The notes: generated by a model not told the origin, from the letters alone. A stretch of DNA of 64,000 bases from Hansschlegelia zhihuaiae (GCF_004103825.1 NZ_RYFI01000005.1:41550-105549); one strand, 5' to 3'. Shown: positions 37,508 through 45,866, counted from the first letter of the stretch. Made by a program: numbers and translations.

Positions 37508-38881
37508 ATGTCGCGCCTGATCGCCTCAGCCGGCCTGTCCGGCGCCGTGCACGAGGCCGCGGCCGCCGGATGCGCGGAATCCCGGATGCTGCTGTCGCGC
37601 CGCGCGATGATGGGGGTGAGCGTCGGCCTGTTCTCGGCCGCCTTCATGCCGAAGATCGCGAGCGCCGCGAGCGCGGACCCCAGGCTCCTCGTCGTCGTGT
37701 TGCGGGGCGGCATGGACGGCATCAACGTCGTGATCCCGCACGGCGACAAGGCCTATTCGTCGATGCGCGGCGCGATCGCGATCCCGCGCTCCAAGACGCT
37801 GCCGCTCAACGATGATTTCTTCGGACTCAACACGGCTCTGCCGTTTTTCGGACGGCTGTTCCGCCGCAACCAGGCCGCCGCGGTCCACGCCGTCTGCACG
37901 CCGCTCAGAAACCGTTCGCATTTCGACGCTCAGGACAATCTGGAGAACGGCCTTCCGGGCCTCGCCTCCAATTCGACCGGCTGGCTCAACCGGCTGCTCA
38001 CCGTCATGCCGAAGGGCGCGCCGATCCGCTCCAACGGCGCAATCCAGGTCGGCGAGGCGCCGCTGCTGCTGCGCGGCCCCGCCCCAGTTCTCGGCTGGTC
38101 TCCCACCTGGTTCTCGCACCCGCCGGCCCCGATCACCGACGCTGTCGTGACGCTGCTCCGGAAGCGCGACAAGGAGCTCTACGGCGCGCTCGCTGCGGGC
38201 ATGAAGGCCGACGCGCTCGCCGAGAAGGTCTCGTCCGGCGAGAACGACAACGTCTCGACCTTCCGCAAGGCGTTCCGCGGGGCGGGCCGGCTGCTCTCGG
38301 CGAAGAACGGGCCGCGCATCGCCGTCATGTCGGTGTCGAATTTCGACACGCATTCGGGCCAGGGCTCGACCGACGGCTTCCTCTGGAACTCGCTTCACGA
38401 GCTCGACTCGGCGCTCCGGGAGTTCCACGACCATGCGGGCGACATCTGGCGCGACACCGTGATCGTGATGGCGACCGAGTTCGGCCGCACGGTCCGCATC
38501 AACGGCGACAACGGCACCGACCACGGCGTCGGCACGGTGGCGCTGCTCGCCGGGGGCGCGGTCGCGGGCGGCAAGGTGCTGGGCGACTGGCCGGGCCTTT
38601 CGAAGCGCGACCTGTTCGAGGACAGCGACCTTCGGGCGACCACGGATCTGCGGGCCGTGTTCAAGGGCGTGCTCGCCGACCATGTCGGCGTGCCGCTGAC
38701 GATCCTCGACGAGACGATCTTCCCGGAATCCGCGTCCGTGAAGCCGATGGAAGGGCTGGTGCGCGGCGGAGGCGGCGGGTTCGTCGCCGCGACGTCGCCC
38801 GCCCGCGGCGGCGGCTCGTCGCGAGCGGCGCGACGCGCCGACACGCCGATCGGCCGCTATCGCGCCGCCTATCCGGCCTGA
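37508..38881 (+). CDS. DUF1501 domain-containing protein, probably Tat-exported
   Basis: A 457-residue protein. A twin-arginine-like signal (LLSRRAMMGVSVGLF, about residues 28-42) is followed by the family opening LLVVVLRGGMDGINVVIPHGD. Other features are the RSHFDAQDNLENG segment, VSNFDTHSGQGSTDG, and TEFGRTVRINGDNGTDHG, which together resemble the metal-binding region of the alkaline phosphatase/sulfatase superfamily. It is encoded 2 bases after the DUF1800 gene. The C-terminal about 45 residues are Gly/Ala/Arg-rich and probably disordered. Confidence 0.88.
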   Translation: MSRLIASAGLSGAVHEAAAAGCAESRMLLSRRAMMGVSVGLFSAAFMPKIASAASADPRLLVVVLRGGMDGINVVIPHGDKAYSSMRGAIAIPRSKTLPLNDDFFGLNTALPFFGRLFRRNQAAAVHAVCTPLRNRSHFDAQDNLENGLPGLASNSTGWLNRLLTVMPKGAPIRSNGAIQVGEAPLLLRGPAPVLGWSPTWFSHPPAPITDAVVTLLRKRDKELYGALAAGMKADALAEKVSSGENDNVSTFRKAFRGAGRLLSAKNGPRIAVMSVSNFDTHSGQGSTDGFLWNSLHELDSALREFHDHAGDIWRDTVIVMATEFGRTVRINGDNGTDHGVGTVALLAGGAVAGGKVLGDWPGLSKRDLFEDSDLRATTDLRAVFKGVLADHVGVPLTILDETIFPESASVKPMEGLVRGGGGGFVAATSPARGGGSSRAARRADTPIGRYRAAYPA

Positions 38882-38886
38882 AGCCA

Positions 38887-38916
38887 CAGGAGCCCCCGCG
38901 ACGACGGAGGCTCCTG
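38887..38916. terminator. Hairpin between convergent DUF1501 and hydrolase genes
   Basis: CAGGAGCC and GGCTCCTG form an 8-bp stem around a 14-base C/G-rich loop, 5 bases after the DUF1501 stop and 14 bases before the hydrolase stop. No strong T-tract follows on either strand, so it is a possible rather than a sure terminator. Confidence 0.45.
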
Positions 38917-38930
38917 CCAAAGAGCCCGGC

Positions 38931-40052
38931 TCAGCGGACGTTCTGACCCGCCCACATCATCATGAAGGCGGCGATGTCCGCGCTGTTCTTCTCAAGCATC
39001 ATCATGTGGCCGTTGCCGTTGATGCCGATCTTCTCCAGCCGGATGAAGTCGACCGGCACGCCGGCCTGCTCCAGATAGCGCGCGGTGCACTGGTCGTACT
39101 GCGCGTGATAGGACGCCTCGCCGGTGATGATGAGCGTCGGGATCTTCTGCAGATTGACGAGCTTGCGCGCCGGCCTCTTCTGCCGCTTGCACGGCAGCAG
39201 GTTCGGATTCGTGGCGGGCACTTCCTCGAACTGCAGCTCCGAGGGGTCGGAGACCACAGGCGTGTAGGTCAGCGGGGTGGTCGAGACGCCCCAGACCTTG
39301 CCGCCGTCGACGGGCGGGCCCGAGGGCTCGACCGCCAGGATCCCCTTCACCAGCTTCGGCCGGGCGTCGGCGATCGGCCAAGTGTACGCGCCCGACTGGG
39401 AGTGCGTCATGATGATGGCGGGCCCGATCCGATCGAGCAGGTCGGCGACGGCGGCGGTGGTCAGCGCCTCGCCATTGCCGGCGTTCTCCACCTGGGACGC
39501 GAAGAACTGGTCGAAGGCCTTGTCGCCCATCAGGCCCGTGCCGGGCCACTGGGTGTGCTTCTTGGCCTGCGGCCAGTTGCCCTCGAACTTCTCGGGCGCC
39601 GTGAAGCGCGACTGCGCCGCGCCGGTGTCGGAGCCGCTCAAGGGGCCGTTGGTCGCGGGGTGATAGGTCGAGCGGCCGCGCGCGGGCTGATCGACCACAT
39701 AGACCGGATAGCCCTGGCGCACGAAGTTGAGCGCCCAGCCCTCGCGGCCGTCGGGCGTCGACAGGAAGTTCACGCCGGTCTGCCATGCGCCGTGGATCAT
39801 GACGACGGGGAGCTTGCGGGTGTTGTTCTTGGGCAGGAAATATTCGACCTGGATCTGGCCGGTCATGATCTTGTTCGGCGAGCCTTCGGCCGCCGGCACA
39901 TATTCGCCGCCGGCGTAGAGCACGCCGTATCGCACGGTCACCGGGTCGAGCTTCTTGCCCGGATCATCCTTGGCCGCCGCCGTCGCGAAGATCGCGGCGA
40001 AGGCCGCGGGCGCCGCGACCGCCGCCACGAGACATTTCCTGAGCCCTGTCAT
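38931..40052 (-). CDS. Secreted alpha/beta hydrolase (esterase-like)
   Basis: A 373-residue precursor. Residues 1-27 form a signal peptide (AAPAAFAAIFATAAA). The fold signals are PVVMIHGAWQTG (oxyanion region), the nucleophile elbow THSQSGAYTW, and a late His in GNGHMMMLEKNS. The segment between GRSTYHPATNGPLS and TAVADLLDRIG fits a lid region. Members of this group act on esters or related bonds; no substrate can be given. The ATG at 40052 is preceded by GGGAGGGAA. Convergent with the DUF1501 gene and divergent from the arsenic operon. Confidence 0.82.
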   Translation of the reverse strand: MTGLRKCLVAAVAAPAAFAAIFATAAAKDDPGKKLDPVTVRYGVLYAGGEYVPAAEGSPNKIMTGQIQVEYFLPKNNTRKLPVVMIHGAWQTGVNFLSTPDGREGWALNFVRQGYPVYVVDQPARGRSTYHPATNGPLSGSDTGAAQSRFTAPEKFEGNWPQAKKHTQWPGTGLMGDKAFDQFFASQVENAGNGEALTTAAVADLLDRIGPAIIMTHSQSGAYTWPIADARPKLVKGILAVEPSGPPVDGGKVWGVSTTPLTYTPVVSDPSELQFEEVPATNPNLLPCKRQKRPARKLVNLQKIPTLIITGEASYHAQYDQCTARYLEQAGVPVDFIRLEKIGINGNGHMMMLEKNSADIAAFMMMWAGQNVR

Positions 40053-40362
40053 CGTTCCCTCCCGTTTCTTGTCTGCCGGCTCCGAAGCCGGACAAAAGAA
40101 GCGGAGGCTAGCGGCCGAAGGACAGGACGGTCTCGGCGCTGGGCGAACGGAACTATGCGCGCCACGCCGCTCGACGTTGGCTCCGCGGGGAGCGATCGTT
40201 AGGACTTGACCGGCGTGCGTCCAGAGCGTCCGCGGCATGGCGGCTTCGAGCGCCGCAGGTTCGAGCCGAGGCGGATCGCCATCGCCACGACACTCCAGCG
40301 CTAATGTATCGACATTCGCCGATCTATCGATATAATGTCAGAGACAGATGCGTGGAGGCGAT
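40053..40362. other. Intergenic region between hydrolase and ars operon (310 bases)
   Basis: Holds the promoter/operator of the ars operon near its right end (40307-40336). The rest, including GGACTTGACC at 40201-40210, shows no gene and no repeat that I can support. Confidence 0.6.
40307..40336 (+). promoter_or_regulatory. Promoter and candidate ArsR operator of the arsenic operon
   Basis: TCGACA at 40309-40314, a 16-base spacer and a perfect TATAAT at 40331-40336 give a good sigma-70 promoter. The sequence TATCGA occurs at 40307-40312 and 40325-40330, 18 bases apart; the second copy is part of the palindrome TATCGATA (40325-40332). Both copies overlap the promoter, so a bound ArsR would block RNA polymerase. 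The start codon of arsR is about 27 bases downstream of the -10. Confidence 0.6.
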
Positions 40363-40773
40363 ATGCCAACCCCCGGTTCATCGTCGGAGAGCGATCGCGA
40401 GTCCGCGGCGCTGGAGGCGCTTTCGGCGCTCGGCCAGTCCACCCGGCTCCGCATCTTCCGGCATCTCGTGACGATGGCGCCCGAGCCCATCGCCGCTGGC
40501 GCGATCGCCGACGCCCTCGGCTGCCTCCAGAACACGCTATCGACGCATCTCGCGATCCTCGCCCGGGCGGGACTGATCACCGGCGTGCGCGACGGTCGTT
40601 TGATCCTCTACCGCGCCGATTTCGACGGCATGCGCGGGCTCCTGAACTACCTGCTCGAGGATTGCTGCAGGGGCCGCCCGGAGGTCTGCGCGCCTGTTCT
40701 GCAAACCCTTTCCGACCGCTGCGCATGTGAGACGGACGGCGCCCCGACCAAGGAGACCTGCGATGTCGCATGA
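40363..40773 (+). CDS. arsR: ArsR family metalloregulator (arsenic-responsive)
   Basis: Winged-helix repressor, 136 residues. The HTH reads LGQSTRLRIFRHLVTM... IADALGCLQNTLSTHLAILARAGLI. The C-terminal CCRGRPEVC (Cys101, Cys102, Cys109) fits the As(III)-binding site of the CC-x6-C type, as I recall from A. ferrooxidans ArsR. The ATG at 40363 has GGAGG five bases before it; an in-frame ATG at 40348 is less well placed. It begins the ars operon and overlaps arsC by 11 bases. Confidence 0.88.
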   Translation: MPTPGSSSESDRESAALEALSALGQSTRLRIFRHLVTMAPEPIAAGAIADALGCLQNTLSTHLAILARAGLITGVRDGRLILYRADFDGMRGLLNYLLEDCCRGRPEVCAPVLQTLSDRCACETDGAPTKETCDVA

Positions 40774-41275
40774 GCGTCCCTACAATGTGTTGTTCCTGTG
40801 CACGGGCAATTCGGCGCGCTCGATCCTCGCCGAATGCGTGATGAACCGGGAAGGCCAGGGCCGTTTCAAGGCGTACTCGGCCGGAAGCCGCCCGCGAGGA
40901 GAGGTCAACCCGCTCGCGCTGGACCTCCTGAAGCGCACGAACTTCGACGTCTCCGGCCTGCGTTCAAAGTCCTGGAACGAGTTCGCGGCGCCGGGCGCGC
41001 CCGAGCTCGACTTCGTGTTCACGGTCTGCGACGACGCCGCTGGCGAGGAGTGCCCCTACTGGCCGGGGCAACCGATGTCGGCGCACTGGGGCGTGCCGGA
41101 CCCGGCGGCCGTCGTCGGTTCCGACGCGGAGAAGGCGTTGGCCTTCGCCGACACGCTGCGGAAGCTCACGAACCGAATTTCGATCTTCGTCAATCTGCCC
41201 CTGAAGACCATCGACAAGCTCTCGCTGCAGCGCCGTCTCGACGAGATCGGCAAATCCCATCCGTCCGCGGCCTGA
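40763..41275 (+). CDS. arsC: Arsenate reductase, low-molecular-weight phosphatase (thioredoxin-coupled) type
   Basis: Reduces arsenate to arsenite. The 170-residue protein has the LMW-PTP loop LCTGNSARS with Cys13 as nucleophile (C-x5-R: CTGNSAR). The later VCDDAAGEECPYWPG carries two Cys, as expected for the redox relay of the thioredoxin-linked type. The ATG at 40763 follows AAGGAGACC and overlaps arsR. It is followed by acr3 after 12 bases. A second arsenate reductase of another fold lies downstream. Confidence 0.88.
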   Translation: MSHERPYNVLFLCTGNSARSILAECVMNREGQGRFKAYSAGSRPRGEVNPLALDLLKRTNFDVSGLRSKSWNEFAAPGAPELDFVFTVCDDAAGEECPYWPGQPMSAHWGVPDPAAVVGSDAEKALAFADTLRKLTNRISIFVNLPLKTIDKLSLQRRLDEIGKSHPSAA

Positions 41276-41287
41276 CGAGCGCAGCCC

Positions 41288-42343
41288 ATGTCCCTGTTTG
41301 AACGTTGGCTCACCCTCTGGGTGGCGCTGTGCATCGTCGTCGGCGTCGCGCTCGGCTACGCGGCGCCCGCCCTGTTCCAGGCGATCGGGGCGCTCGAAGC
41401 AGCGCGCGTGAACCTGCCCGTCGCGATCCTGATCTGGCTGATGGTCGTGCCGATGCTGGTGAAGGTCGACTTCGGCGCCCTGCGCGAGGTCGCCGCGCAC
41501 TGGCGGGGCGTCTCCGTCACCCTTTTCGTCAATTGGGCGGTGAAGCCGTTCTCGATGGCGCTGCTCGGCTGGCTGTTCATCGGCTGGCTGTTCCGGCCGT
41601 GGCTCCCGGCCGACCAGATCGACAGCTATATCGCCGGGCTGATCCTGCTCGCCGCGGCCCCATGCACGGCCATGGTCTTCGTCTGGTCGAACCTGACCCG
41701 CGGCGACCCGCTGTTCACGCTGAGCCAGGTCGCCGTCAACGACGCGATCATGATCGTCGCCTTCGCGCCGATCGTCGGCCTGCTGCTCGGGCTCTCCTCG
41801 ATCACCGTGCCTTGGGACACGCTGGTCCTGTCGGTCGCCCTTTATATCGTCGTCCCGGTGGTCGCGGCCCAGCTGCTGCGCGGGCGGACGCTGGCCTCCG
41901 GGGGCGGACCCGCTCTGGACCAATTGCTTACGCGCCTCCAGCCGCTCTCGCTCGTCGCGCTGCTCGCGACCCTCGTCCTGCTGTTCGCACTCCAAGGGGA
42001 GCAGATCGTGGCCCAGCCGCTCGTCATCGCCCTGCTGGCCGTCCCGATCCTGATCCAGGTCTATCTGAACGCGGGCCTCGCCTATCTATTGAACCGGGCG
42101 ACCGGCGAGGCGCATTGCGTGGCGGGCCCGTCCGCACTGATCGGCGCCTCGAACTTCTTCGAGCTGGCCGTCGCGGCGGCGATCAGCCTGTTCGGCTTCA
42201 AGTCAGGCGCCGCGCTCGCGACAGTGGTCGGCGTGCTGATCGAGGTGCCGGTGATGCTGTCGGTCGTCTGGATCGTGAACCGGTCCAAGGGCTGGTACGA
42301 GGCCCGCGGCGTCCGCGCGGTTGCGCCCGACGCCCGATCCTGA
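41288..42343 (+). CDS. acr3: ACR3 family arsenite efflux permease
   Basis: A membrane transporter of 351 residues with about 10 transmembrane segments that exports arsenite. The ACR3 signature segment AAPCTAMVFVWSNLTRGDP has the conserved Cys, and the late EVPVMLSVVWIVNRSKGWYE matches the family end. It sits third in the operon. The neighbouring genes agree with this assignment. Confidence 0.9.
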   Translation: MSLFERWLTLWVALCIVVGVALGYAAPALFQAIGALEAARVNLPVAILIWLMVVPMLVKVDFGALREVAAHWRGVSVTLFVNWAVKPFSMALLGWLFIGWLFRPWLPADQIDSYIAGLILLAAAPCTAMVFVWSNLTRGDPLFTLSQVAVNDAIMIVAFAPIVGLLLGLSSITVPWDTLVLSVALYIVVPVVAAQLLRGRTLASGGGPALDQLLTRLQPLSLVALLATLVLLFALQGEQIVAQPLVIALLAVPILIQVYLNAGLAYLLNRATGEAHCVAGPSALIGASNFFELAVAAAISLFGFKSGAALATVVGVLIEVPVMLSVVWIVNRSKGWYEARGVRAVAPDARS

Positions 42344-42353
42344 GGAGGTTACG

Positions 42354-42767
42354 ATGTCCGAGGCCGTCACCATCTGGCACAACCCCGCCTGCGGCACGTC
42401 GCGCAACACGCTGGCGATGATCCGCGCTGCCGGGTTCGAACCGACCGTCGTCGACTATCTGAAGACGCCGCCGAGCCGCGACGCGCTCTCCAGGGCGATC
42501 GCCGACGCAGGGCTCACGCCCCGCCAGGCGGCGCGCGAGAAAGGAACGCCCTTCGACGATCTCGGCTTGGCCGAGGCGGGCGACGACCGCATTCTGGACG
42601 CGATGGTCGAGCATCCGATTCTGATCAACCGCCCCTTCGTCTTCACCTCGCGCGGCGTGCGCCTGTGCCGCCCCTCCGAGGTCGTGCTGGAGATTCTCCC
42701 CGCCCCGCTGCCGGACGACTTCACCAAGGAGGACGGCGAGGTCGTGAAGGCCGGAGGGCCCGCTTGA
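42354..42767 (+). CDS. arsC: Arsenate reductase, glutaredoxin-coupled (ArsC/Spx-like) type
   Basis: A 137-residue thioredoxin-fold reductase. The N-terminal [14 protein letters not shown] holds the catalytic Cys13, and the [21 protein letters not shown] segment carries the conserved Arg residues. This is the E. coli plasmid R773-type ArsC fold, unrelated to the LMW-phosphatase type encoded upstream, so the operon has both. The ATG at 42354 follows GAGGTT. Its stop overlaps the TTG of arsH. Confidence 0.88.
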   Translation: MSEAVTIWHNPACGTSRNTLAMIRAAGFEPTVVDYLKTPPSRDALSRAIADAGLTPRQAAREKGTPFDDLGLAEAGDDRILDAMVEHPILINRPFVFTSRGVRLCRPSEVVLEILPAPLPDDFTKEDGEVVKAGGPA

Positions 42768-43474
42768 CCGATCTGCCGAACCTCGACGCAGCCTGCTTCC
42801 GTCAGATCGACCTTTCGCGGCTCCACGCGCCGCGCTCGACGCACGCGCCGCGCGTCCTGCTGCTCTACGGATCGCTTCGTCCGGTCTCCTACAGCCGCCT
42901 GCTGACCTTCGAGGCCGAGCGCCTGCTGAAGCGGCTCGGCTGCGAGACCCGCGTGTTCGACCCGTCGGGCCTGCCATTGCCCGACGACGGCCCCGTCGAC
43001 CACCCGAAGGTCCGGGAGCTCCGCGAGCTGTCGCTGTGGTCGGAGGCGCAGGTCTGGACAAGCCCGGAGCGCCACGGCGCCATGACGGGCGTGATGAAAT
43101 CCCAGATCGACTGGATCCCGCTCAGCATGGGCTCCGTCCGGCCGACGCAGGGGCGGACGCTCGCGGTCATGCAGGTCTCGGGCGGCTCGCAGTCGTTCAA
43201 CGCCGTGAACCAGATGCGCATCCTCGGCCGCTGGATGCGGATGCTGACCATCCCGAACCAGTCATCGGTCGCCAAGGCCTTCCAGGAGTTCGACGAGGAC
43301 GGCCGGATGAAGCCGTCCTCCTACTATGACCGGGTGGTCGACGTGATGGAGGAACTCGTGAAGTTCACGCTCCTCACCCGCGATGTCTCCGGCTACCTGA
43401 CGGACCGCTACAGCGAACGGAAGGAGAGCGCCGCGGCGCTCGAGGCCCGGGTCGATCTCAAAAGGGCGGTCTGA
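42764..43474 (+). CDS. arsH: Arsenical resistance protein ArsH (NADPH-dependent FMN reductase)
   Basis: A 236-residue flavoprotein that oxidises trivalent organoarsenicals. The flavodoxin-like loop [16 protein letters not shown], the [20 protein letters not shown] segment, and [18 protein letters not shown] match ArsH. The start is a TTG at 42764, overlapping the arsC stop (TTGA), with GGAGGG upstream. It ends the operon. Confidence 0.9.
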   Translation: MTDLPNLDAACFRQIDLSRLHAPRSTHAPRVLLLYGSLRPVSYSRLLTFEAERLLKRLGCETRVFDPSGLPLPDDGPVDHPKVRELRELSLWSEAQVWTSPERHGAMTGVMKSQIDWIPLSMGSVRPTQGRTLAVMQVSGGSQSFNAVNQMRILGRWMRMLTIPNQSSVAKAFQEFDEDGRMKPSSYYDRVVDVMEELVKFTLLTRDVSGYLTDRYSERKESAAALEARVDLKRAV

Positions 43475-43510
43475 GGCTGATCCCGCCTCCGCTTTTCGCA
43501 GGTCGCCCCG

Positions 43511-44125
43511 TCAGGCGGCCTTGAGGTGGGCCGCCTCGCCAAGCGCGACGTCGAGCGCCTTCTCGCGGAGGCCCGGCCCCGCAAGCACACCTTCGGCGAT
43601 CAGGAATTCGACATTGGCGACGCCGACGAAGGCGAACACGGCCTTCAGATAGCTTTGCACATGCTCGAACGCCGCCATCGGCGTGTCGGAGCCGTAGAAG
43701 CCGCCGCGCGAGATCGCGATCACGACGCGCTTGTCGCCCGCGAGCCCGACTGGCCTGCCGTCGTCGCCATAGCCGAAGGTCTTTCCCGCGACCAGCACGC
43801 GGTCGATCCAGGCTTTGAGCTGGCTCGGGACAGCGAAATTGTACATCGGCGCCCCGATCACCACGATTTCGGCTTCGAGGAATTCCTGCAGAGCGCGGCC
43901 GCCCTCCTCGTTCTCCACCCTCACCTGCGCCGACGCCTCGGCGCCCGGCGCGAGGGCCGCGAGATGCGCGCCCGAGAGATGCGCGATCGGGGCCGTGGCG
44001 AGGTCGCGCCGGACGACCTCGACGCCCGGGATTTCCGCCTTCAGGCGCTCGACGGCGGCCGCCGACACGGTCCGGCTGACCGAATTCTCGCCAAGGATGC
44101 TGGCGTCGACATGGAGCAGTTTCAT
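43511..44125 (-). CDS. azoR: FMN-dependent NADH-azoreductase (quinone reductase)
   Basis: A 204-residue flavodoxin-fold reductase of the AzoR family that reduces quinones and azo compounds. Typical segments are LLHVDASILGENSVSR at the N terminus, APMYNFAVPSQLKAWIDRVLVAGKTFGY, and SRGGFYG. It is divergent from an HxlR-type regulator, which probably controls it. Confidence 0.9.
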   Translation of the reverse strand: MKLLHVDASILGENSVSRTVSAAAVERLKAEIPGVEVVRRDLATAPIAHLSGAHLAALAPGAEASAQVRVENEEGGRALQEFLEAEIVVIGAPMYNFAVPSQLKAWIDRVLVAGKTFGYGDDGRPVGLAGDKRVVIAISRGGFYGSDTPMAAFEHVQSYLKAVFAFVGVANVEFLIAEGVLAGPGLREKALDVALGEAAHLKAA

Positions 44126-44159
44126 GATGGGCCTCGGTATGGTTTTGTGACCAAGGCTC

Positions 44160-44176
44160 TATAAGTTACTCTTAGA
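44160..44176. promoter_or_regulatory. Inverted repeat between azoR and HxlR genes (candidate operator)
   Basis: TATAAG-TTACT-CTTAGA: TAAG and CTTA form a perfect 4+5+4 dyad, nearly 6+5+6. It lies in the 75-base gap of a divergent azoR/HxlR pair, the only AT-rich part of it, so it fits a binding site for the regulator. Confidence 0.4.
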
Positions 44177-44200
44177 TCGGCAGCGCAAGGAGGCACTTTT

Positions 44201-44596
44201 TTGGAACGGAGGCACACCGATGTGCCCAGCTTCGGCTATACGGGCGCGGAATCCCACGACTGCCGCCTGGTGAGCTCGGTGCTCGCGCGCGTCGGCGACA
44301 AATGGAGCGTGCTGGTGGTGATGTTCCTCGCCGACGGCTCGAAGCGCTTCAACGAGTTGAAGCGGCTGATCGGCGGCGTCTCGCAGCGGATGCTGACTCT
44401 CACCCTGCGCGGCCTCGAACGCGACGGGCTCGTCACCCGCACGGTCACGCCGACCATCCCGCCGCGCGTCGATTACGAGCTCACGGAGCTCGGCCGATCG
44501 CTGCAGAAGCACGCCGTCGCGCTGGCCGGCTGGGCGAACGAGAACCAGGCCGCGATCGAGAGCGCGCGCAGCCGCTTCGACGGAGAGAAGGGGTAA
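44201..44596 (+). CDS. HxlR family transcriptional regulator
   Basis: A 131-residue winged-helix regulator. The sequence has DCRLVSSVLARVGDKWSVLVVMFLADGSKRFNELKRLIGGVSQRMLTLTLRGLERDGLV, the HxlR fold, with one Cys in the N-terminal arm (ESHDCRL) that could sense quinones or oxidants. I took the TTG at 44201, which has AAGGAGG 7 bases upstream; GTG at 44222 is an alternative. Divergent from azoR, its likely target. Confidence 0.85.
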   Translation: MERRHTDVPSFGYTGAESHDCRLVSSVLARVGDKWSVLVVMFLADGSKRFNELKRLIGGVSQRMLTLTLRGLERDGLVTRTVTPTIPPRVDYELTELGRSLQKHAVALAGWANENQAAIESARSRFDGEKG

Positions 44597-44628
44597 GGCG
44601 CGCTCGACAAGCCCAGATCGCTGCGCCC

Positions 44629-44847
44629 TCACGCGCTCAGCACGCCCTCGATGTAGATCGGCAGCTTGCGGATCCGTTTGCCTGTCGCGTGGCCCTGCGC
44701 CGCGAGCCGCGCGGCGTCCTCGAACGCCTGACGGTCCGCGCGCTTTCCGGCGAGCGCAGCCTCGCAGTCGCGCATCCGCCACGGCATCGTCCCCACGCCC
44801 CCGGCGGCGATGCGGGCCGACCGGATCACGCCGTCCTCGATCTCCAA
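44629..44847 (-). pseudogene. C-terminal remnant of a molybdenum hydroxylase FAD-binding subunit (XdhB/YagS/CoxM type)
   Basis: A 72-residue fragment with MEIEDGVIRSARIAAGGVGTMPWR..CEAALAGKRAD, which matches the C-terminal CO-dehydrogenase flavoprotein domain of xanthine-dehydrogenase-type FAD subunits. The rest of the about 280-residue gene is missing: upstream on its strand the sequence turns into the remnant of an unrelated hydrolase. The last 25 residues also diverge. No MoCo subunit genes are nearby. It is a decayed fragment. Confidence 0.65.
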
Positions 44848-44883
44848 CCGACATGCTCGGCAGTCTTGTCATCGCGACGGCCC

Positions 44884-45389
44884 TGACACGGCAAGGGCGG
44901 GGTCGCCAAGGCCGTGCCGATCGGAGCGGTGCCGCCGATTATGGTCAAGACGCCCCGGAACCCTGGCGGCCTGCCGATCGAGGTGTTCGACGGCTTCCGG
45001 AGCCAGCTCGCCGCTAACCGGGCCGAATACTACCGGCAAGGCGCCGAACCCGTTCTACGGCTTCAATCGCGACGGCGCGTCGATCAACGAACCGCTCCGG
45101 GCGAACCGGTGGCGCCAGGGCATGATGGGCGGCGCGAAGGCGCAGTACGACTCCATCAAGGGCCATTTCGGAGACCGACCCACCGAGGACCTCAAGGCGC
45201 TCGACGTCCCCGTCCTCGTCATGCATGGCGACGACGACCAGATCGTTCCGATCGCGGCCCTCCGCGCTGCTCTCGTCCAAGCTGCTGAAGAACAGCGTGT
45301 TGAAGCTCTACAAGGGCTTTCCGCACGGCATGCGCACGACGCATGCCGAGATCATCAACGCGGACCTGCTGGCCTTCATCGAAAGCTGA
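44884..45389 (+). pseudogene. Frameshifted remnant of a non-haem haloperoxidase-type alpha/beta hydrolase
   Basis: Three reading frames in sequence spell one alpha/beta hydrolase. Frame 1 (44884 to about 45040) has AKAVPIGAVPPIMVKT and GGLPIEVFDGFRSQLAANRAEYY. Frame 2 (about 45045-45255) has NPFYGFNRDGASIN, WRQGMMGGAKAQYDSIK and DVPVLVMHGDDDQIVP. Frame 3 (about 45276-45389) has KLLKNSVLKLYKGFPHGMRTTHAE and ends at a TGA. Two frameshifts separate them. The N-terminal half, with the nucleophile Ser, is absent. It abuts the xdhB-type fragment. Confidence 0.75.
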
Positions 45390-45462
45390 CGCCGCTCCGA
45401 TCCGCCGGCAGGAGACCCTGCTCCCCAAGACCCCTAGCATCGTCCAAGCGCCGCTGATCACA

Positions 45463-45849
45463 TCATTTGGTCGGCCGCTTGGATGAAGACCCTCGGCCCT
45501 TCTTCCGCGCCGCCGCGCCCGCCGATCCGGATGCCGCCCTGGACGCCGCCTTCGGCTCCGGCCGCCGGGGATCGCGAGGCGGCGTCGGCCCTTTGGCGTC
45601 CCACGCGATATCCCGCGCGAGGAGTTCGATCTCCGCCTTCTCGTCGGCGATCGCCGCGTCGTAGCGCTTGACCACCGCCTCCTTCTGCGCCTCGAGGACT
45701 TCCACGCGGGCCTTCAGCTCCTCCGTCCGCCGCTTGCGGATTTCGAGCGGCATGCCGATGGCGACGGCCGATTTGTCGGGCCTTGTCGTCGCCCCGGCGG
45801 CCGCCTTCAGCCACTCGCCTTGCTCGGCGAGTATCTTGTCGATGCTCAT
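45463..45849 (-). CDS. Small coiled-coil protein at the 3' end of the eCIS operon
   Basis: A 128-residue protein. Residues 30-85 are highly charged and helical (RKRRTEELKARVEVLEAQKEAV, with heptad-like spacing), likely a coiled coil. The C-terminal 40 residues are Pro/Arg/Ala/Lys-rich and disordered. No family is recognised. It is the last gene of the operon, 17 bases after the DUF6519 protein gene, with GGGAGGGG before its ATG. A role as chaperone or connector for the preceding fibre-like protein is a guess. Confidence 0.65.
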   Translation of the reverse strand: MSIDKILAEQGEWLKAAAGATTRPDKSAVAIGMPLEIRKRRTEELKARVEVLEAQKEAVVKRYDAAIADEKAEIELLARDIAWDAKGPTPPRDPRRPEPKAASRAASGSAGAAARKKGRGSSSKRPTK

Positions 45850-45866
45850 GATGCGCCCCTCCCGAC

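Noticed and set aside
44914-45288. Intact 124-residue hydrolase gene
   Set aside because: The family sequence jumps frame after about residue 44 and again later; the rest of this frame is Arg/Pro-rich nonsense, so it is part of a pseudogene.
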